From Maricaulis sp017643475 (GTDB lineage: Bacteria; Pseudomonadota; Alphaproteobacteria; Caulobacterales; Maricaulaceae): a stretch of 64,000 nucleotides of DNA. This document shows positions 61,615-64,000 of this stretch, one piece after another. Below the pieces are notes generated by a model. That model made no database searches and was not told the origin of the DNA. It saw only the letters and a program-made list of their open reading frames with translations. The position numbers and the translations under genes are program-made. The DNA lies in assembly GCF_047123815.1 (NCBI RefSeq), contig NZ_CP138920.1, positions 1,178,001 to 1,242,000 of the forward strand. Reading direction: 5' to 3'. How positions within the stretch are numbered: position 1 is the first letter of the stretch; each line of letters opens with the position of its first letter.

Positions 61615-61969
61615 GGAATACGGCCCTGTTCCTGAAACAACGATTGCACGAGATTTCGCGCATATTCGGATTTCGGTTCTGCCGTATCGCTCGTTTACGT
61701 GACAGTTTTATAAAACATTTGGGAATTCACGAATTTGTCACCATAAAATGCCTTGAATTTCCTTCGGTAGCGAAACAGTCAACCGCCCCCCTTTCAGACA
61801 CGCGTGCAAGTCGCAGAAATCACTTGATTTCAATTATTTCGGGTATTCTCGTAGGGTTGATTGAATCGAACTAACGAGCCGTATTTCCCACTCGGGGCGC
61901 CCGCATAATTTTTTTCAATCGACGTTTTCGAAGCCTTTTTCGACCTGGTTTGCGGGAGAGAATCAGCGT
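61615..61969. other. AT-rich intergenic region upstream of the chemoreceptor
   Basis: 355 bp, more AT-rich than its surroundings. It contains the PHO-box-like site 61699-61716 and presumably the chemoreceptor promoter; a T-rich stretch lies around 61910. No gene is supported. Confidence 0.55.
61699..61716 (-). promoter_or_regulatory. PHO-box-like sequence upstream of the chemoreceptor gene
   Basis: On the minus strand, GTTTTATAAAACTGTCAC has an exact CTGTCAC unit, the AAAA spacer, and a degenerate first unit (GTTTTAT), matching 14 of 18 positions of the enterobacterial PHO box. It lies about 85-102 bp upstream of the start codon, a plausible promoter distance. One unit is weak. Confidence 0.5.
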
Positions 61970-62416
61970 TCAGGCAGCGCGTCTCGGCTTCATCGCTCCC
62001 GCGATTTCACCCTTGAGGGCGACAAAGTCGACAGGCTTGGTCAGGCACGCAGTGGCACCGGCCTGGCGCAAAGTCTCGCTGGTTCCGGTGTCTGCATCCG
62101 CTGTGACCATGATGACCGGCACATCGCGATAAGCTTCCTCGGTAGCGCGGATTTCGCGCAAGGCATCATCACCGGACATGACCGGCATTTGCAGGTCCAT
62201 CAGAACAACATCAATGGCCGCGTCTTCATCGAGACGGTTGAGTGCCTCCTGGCCGTTTTCCGCCTCGATCACAATATGACCAGAAGCCTTGAGGAATTGC
62301 GCCAGCAGGAAGCGGTTGGAGGCAATATCCTCAACGATGAGCACATTGAAACCGCCGCTCTTGTCCGCCCCCGCTGGTGTGGCATCTGGCGTGGGGAGCG
62401 CCTCCGGCTTACTCAC
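61970..62416 (-). CDS. Single-domain response regulator (CheY-like receiver)
   Basis: 148 residues with a GTG start at 62416. A Pro/Ala-rich linker (about 1-22) precedes a receiver domain: NVLIVEDIASNRFLL (acidic pair), phospho-acceptor Asp in DVVLMDLQMPVMSG, switch Thr in PVIMVTADAD and Lys in CLTKPVDF. There is no output domain. The gene starts 3 bases after the end of the hybrid-style sensor kinase gene upstream, so it is translated with it. It could act as a phosphorelay receiver like the C-terminal receiver of hybrid kinases. Confidence 0.92.
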   Translation of the reverse strand: MSKPEALPTPDATPAGADKSGGFNVLIVEDIASNRFLLAQFLKASGHIVIEAENGQEALNRLDEDAAIDVVLMDLQMPVMSGDDALREIRATEEAYRDVPVIMVTADADTGTSETLRQAGATACLTKPVDFVALKGEIAGAMKPRRAA

Positions 62417-62419
62417 CTG

Positions 62420-64000
62420 CTACCGCGGAAGAAGCACAGTGAAACAGCTTCCAACACCAGGCTTGCTGCGCGCCGAGATATCGCCGCCCATAAGGCGCGC
62501 AAACTGGCGGGAAATCGCCAGACCCAGTCCAGAACCACCAAACTCCCGCGTGTCGGATTCGTCGATCTGGCTAAAGCGGTCGAAAACGCGAACAAGGTTT
62601 GCCTTGGCGATACCCGGACCGGTGTCTTCGACCCGGGTCCACACCTGCCCGGTCTTGCCGGCCCGGTCCACATGGATTGCGACATGACCGGTATCCGTGA
62701 ATTTGAGGGCGTTGCCGGCAAGGTTCGTAACGATCTGGCAGACTCGCGTTTCATCGCCCCGGAAAGAACAATCTAGCTCGGGAGAAATCTCCACTCGCAT
62801 ATCCAGCCCCCTGCCGGTCGCCATCGCGCCAACAGCGTCAGCCAAGCGCTGGATCACGTCGGTGAGACGGAATTCATCGGATGCAAGCCGGATCTGTCCC
62901 GACTCGATCTTGGACAGATCCAGCACATCTCGGATCAGGTCGAACAGCATGGCTCCGGATGAACGAATAATGCGCAAATATTCTGCCTGGTCCTCGGATA
63001 ACTCCGTCTTGTCCAGCATCTGTGAAGCGGCCAGCACGCCATTCAGCGGCGTTCGGATTTCATGGCTCATATTGGCCAGGAACTGGGATTTGGCGCGGTC
63101 GGCGGCTTCCAGTTCCTGAACCTGGTTCAAGCTGTCGCGGAAGCTGAGCAGAGCGCGATTGATATCCCCGATTTCGTCGCGGCGCTTCGTTTCAGGGATG
63201 GGCGTTGCCAGCTGGCCAGCTTCCAGGGCCTGAATGGCTTCAATGGAGCGATGGATCGGCTGGCGCACCAGCAGGTGGGACACCGCCAGAAGCGCAAGGA
63301 TCACGCAGACCACCAGGCCGACACCCGTATAAAGCACCAGCTGCCGGATCTGGATGGCATCCGCCATCACCGTGGCCTCCGGGACCGAGATGGCGACTAT
63401 CCAAGGCTGGTCGAACTGGCGAAGATGGATCGGCGACAACAGGTGCAGCAGCCCGTTCTCTCCCCGCACAATCGTCACATCCTGGGGAATTCCCGGTCCA
63501 GTAGCGGATGCCGGCCAGAAATCAGCGGCTGGCGCAACGGGCTCACCCAACTGGCTCTCATCACTGGTCGCGGCCCACATCAGGTCATGCGAGACCAGGC
63601 GCACCATGCCGTCGCCGTATGGCCTGATACCGGCAAAATGCTCGGACAGCGCTGACAGATCAAAATCAACGCCCACAACGCCGATTGTTTCCCCATCGCG
63701 CGAGACCGGAAAAGCCGCCGAGAGAAGCAGCACCCACTGGCCTTCAATCAAATAGGGGGCCCGGGTTCGTCACATAGGGCTGTCCAGACGTCAGCGGCAC
63801 ACGATAATAGTCCGACTGTGCCCCTTCGGCGTCAGCGAAGGTCAGGTGATGACGCTGGGCACCATTGCCGAAATTGTACACATAAGGCCGGAAATGCCCG
63901 GTATCTGGATGGGCCAACCAACCATCGCGCTCCACATTGGCGTCGTTTCCGTCGAGCGCATTCGCCTCGACAACAAACCAGGCGCCCGCGAACATCGGCT
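62420..64000 (-). pseudogene. dCache-type sensor histidine kinase, N-terminus off window, with a one-base frameshift
   Basis: The right-edge part (63744-64000) encodes a dCache sensor segment: GWLAHPDTGHFRPYVYNFG, ending YVTNPGP before a stop. The main part (62420-63751) continues in another frame: YLIEGQWVLLLSAAFPVSRD, a membrane helix, HAMP (about IHRSIEAIQALEAGQLATPI), the H-box FLANMSHEIRTPLNGVLA, N-box IVTNLAGNALKFTD, G-boxes DTGPGIAK and GGSGLGLAIS. Joining NPGP to YLIEG needs one base less in the G5 run at 63755-63759. All catalytic motifs are intact. No receiver domain is fused; the next gene encodes it. Confidence 0.82.

Overview
The window reads as chromosomal DNA of a GC-rich alphaproteobacterium of the Caulobacterales/Maricaulales type, probably a marine, motile, Maricaulis-like species. 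This is an inference from gene order and protein style: an rpmH-rnpA-yidC-engB-(HAD phosphatase)-dapD-dapE block, SRP RNA next to dnaX-ybaB-recR, long PstC/PstA permeases, a CycM-like anchored cytochrome c and M17 peptidase B. I see no phage, integrase, transposase, CRISPR array or rRNA. Most of the window is core or lineage-specific chromosome.

Layout. 1-4.1 kb: tamB (runs off the left edge) and tamA, translationally coupled, for outer-membrane assembly. 4.2-6.2 kb: a secreted carbohydrate-binding-like protein behind a perfect 16-bp palindrome, a membrane protein divergent from a MarR regulator with a striking inverted repeat between them, and tRNA-Arg(ACG). 6.3-11.3 kb: P1-family aminopeptidase, gamma-glutamyltransferase lipoprotein, orphan histidine kinase, TVP38-type membrane protein. 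11.4-22.5 kb: ribosomal protein L34, RNase P protein, YidC, EngB, a DUF1036 protein, a HAD phosphatase, DapD, a flavoprotein, a cupin, DapE, TruA and Fmt. 22.5-28 kb: lipoprotein, pirin, glutathionyl-hydroquinone-reductase-type GST, an XRE/membrane-protein pair with triple upstream repeats, peptide deformylase, RmuC. 28-36.7 kb: methyltransferase, CelD/FemAB-like acyltransferase, PQQ sugar dehydrogenase, queuosine-precursor transporter, recR-ybaB-dnaX, SRP RNA, NudC, an AhpD-like protein. 37-39 kb: three tandem paralogous outer-membrane beta-barrels. 39-43.4 kb: cytochrome c, NlpC/P60 hydrolase, MarR regulator, leucyl aminopeptidase, TPR lipoprotein. 43.4-50 kb: a REP-like hairpin cluster, a GH13 alpha-amylase lipoprotein, a 1090-residue Asp-box (VPS10/sialidase-like) protein, a PepSY-TM protein. 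50-52.5 kb: a frameshifted histidine kinase divergent from a NarL-type regulator. 52.6-61.7 kb: pstB, pstA, pstC, pstS, a phosphate-selective-type porin and a chemoreceptor. 62-64 kb: a receiver protein and a frameshifted dCache histidine kinase running off the right edge.

The most interesting group is the 52.6-61.7 kb phosphate cluster. The chemoreceptor has two HBM-type motifs in its periplasmic domain, lies 33 bp upstream of the porin gene, and is preceded by a PHO-box-like sequence. pstS has its own triple-unit PHO box. Together they look like one PhoB-controlled unit coupling phosphate chemotaxis, outer-membrane passage and high-affinity uptake. Two histidine kinases carry single-base frameshifts at or beside short G/C runs, which could be sequencing error, decay or phase variation. 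Starts were chosen from ribosome-binding-site placement and family N-termini; no database search was possible.
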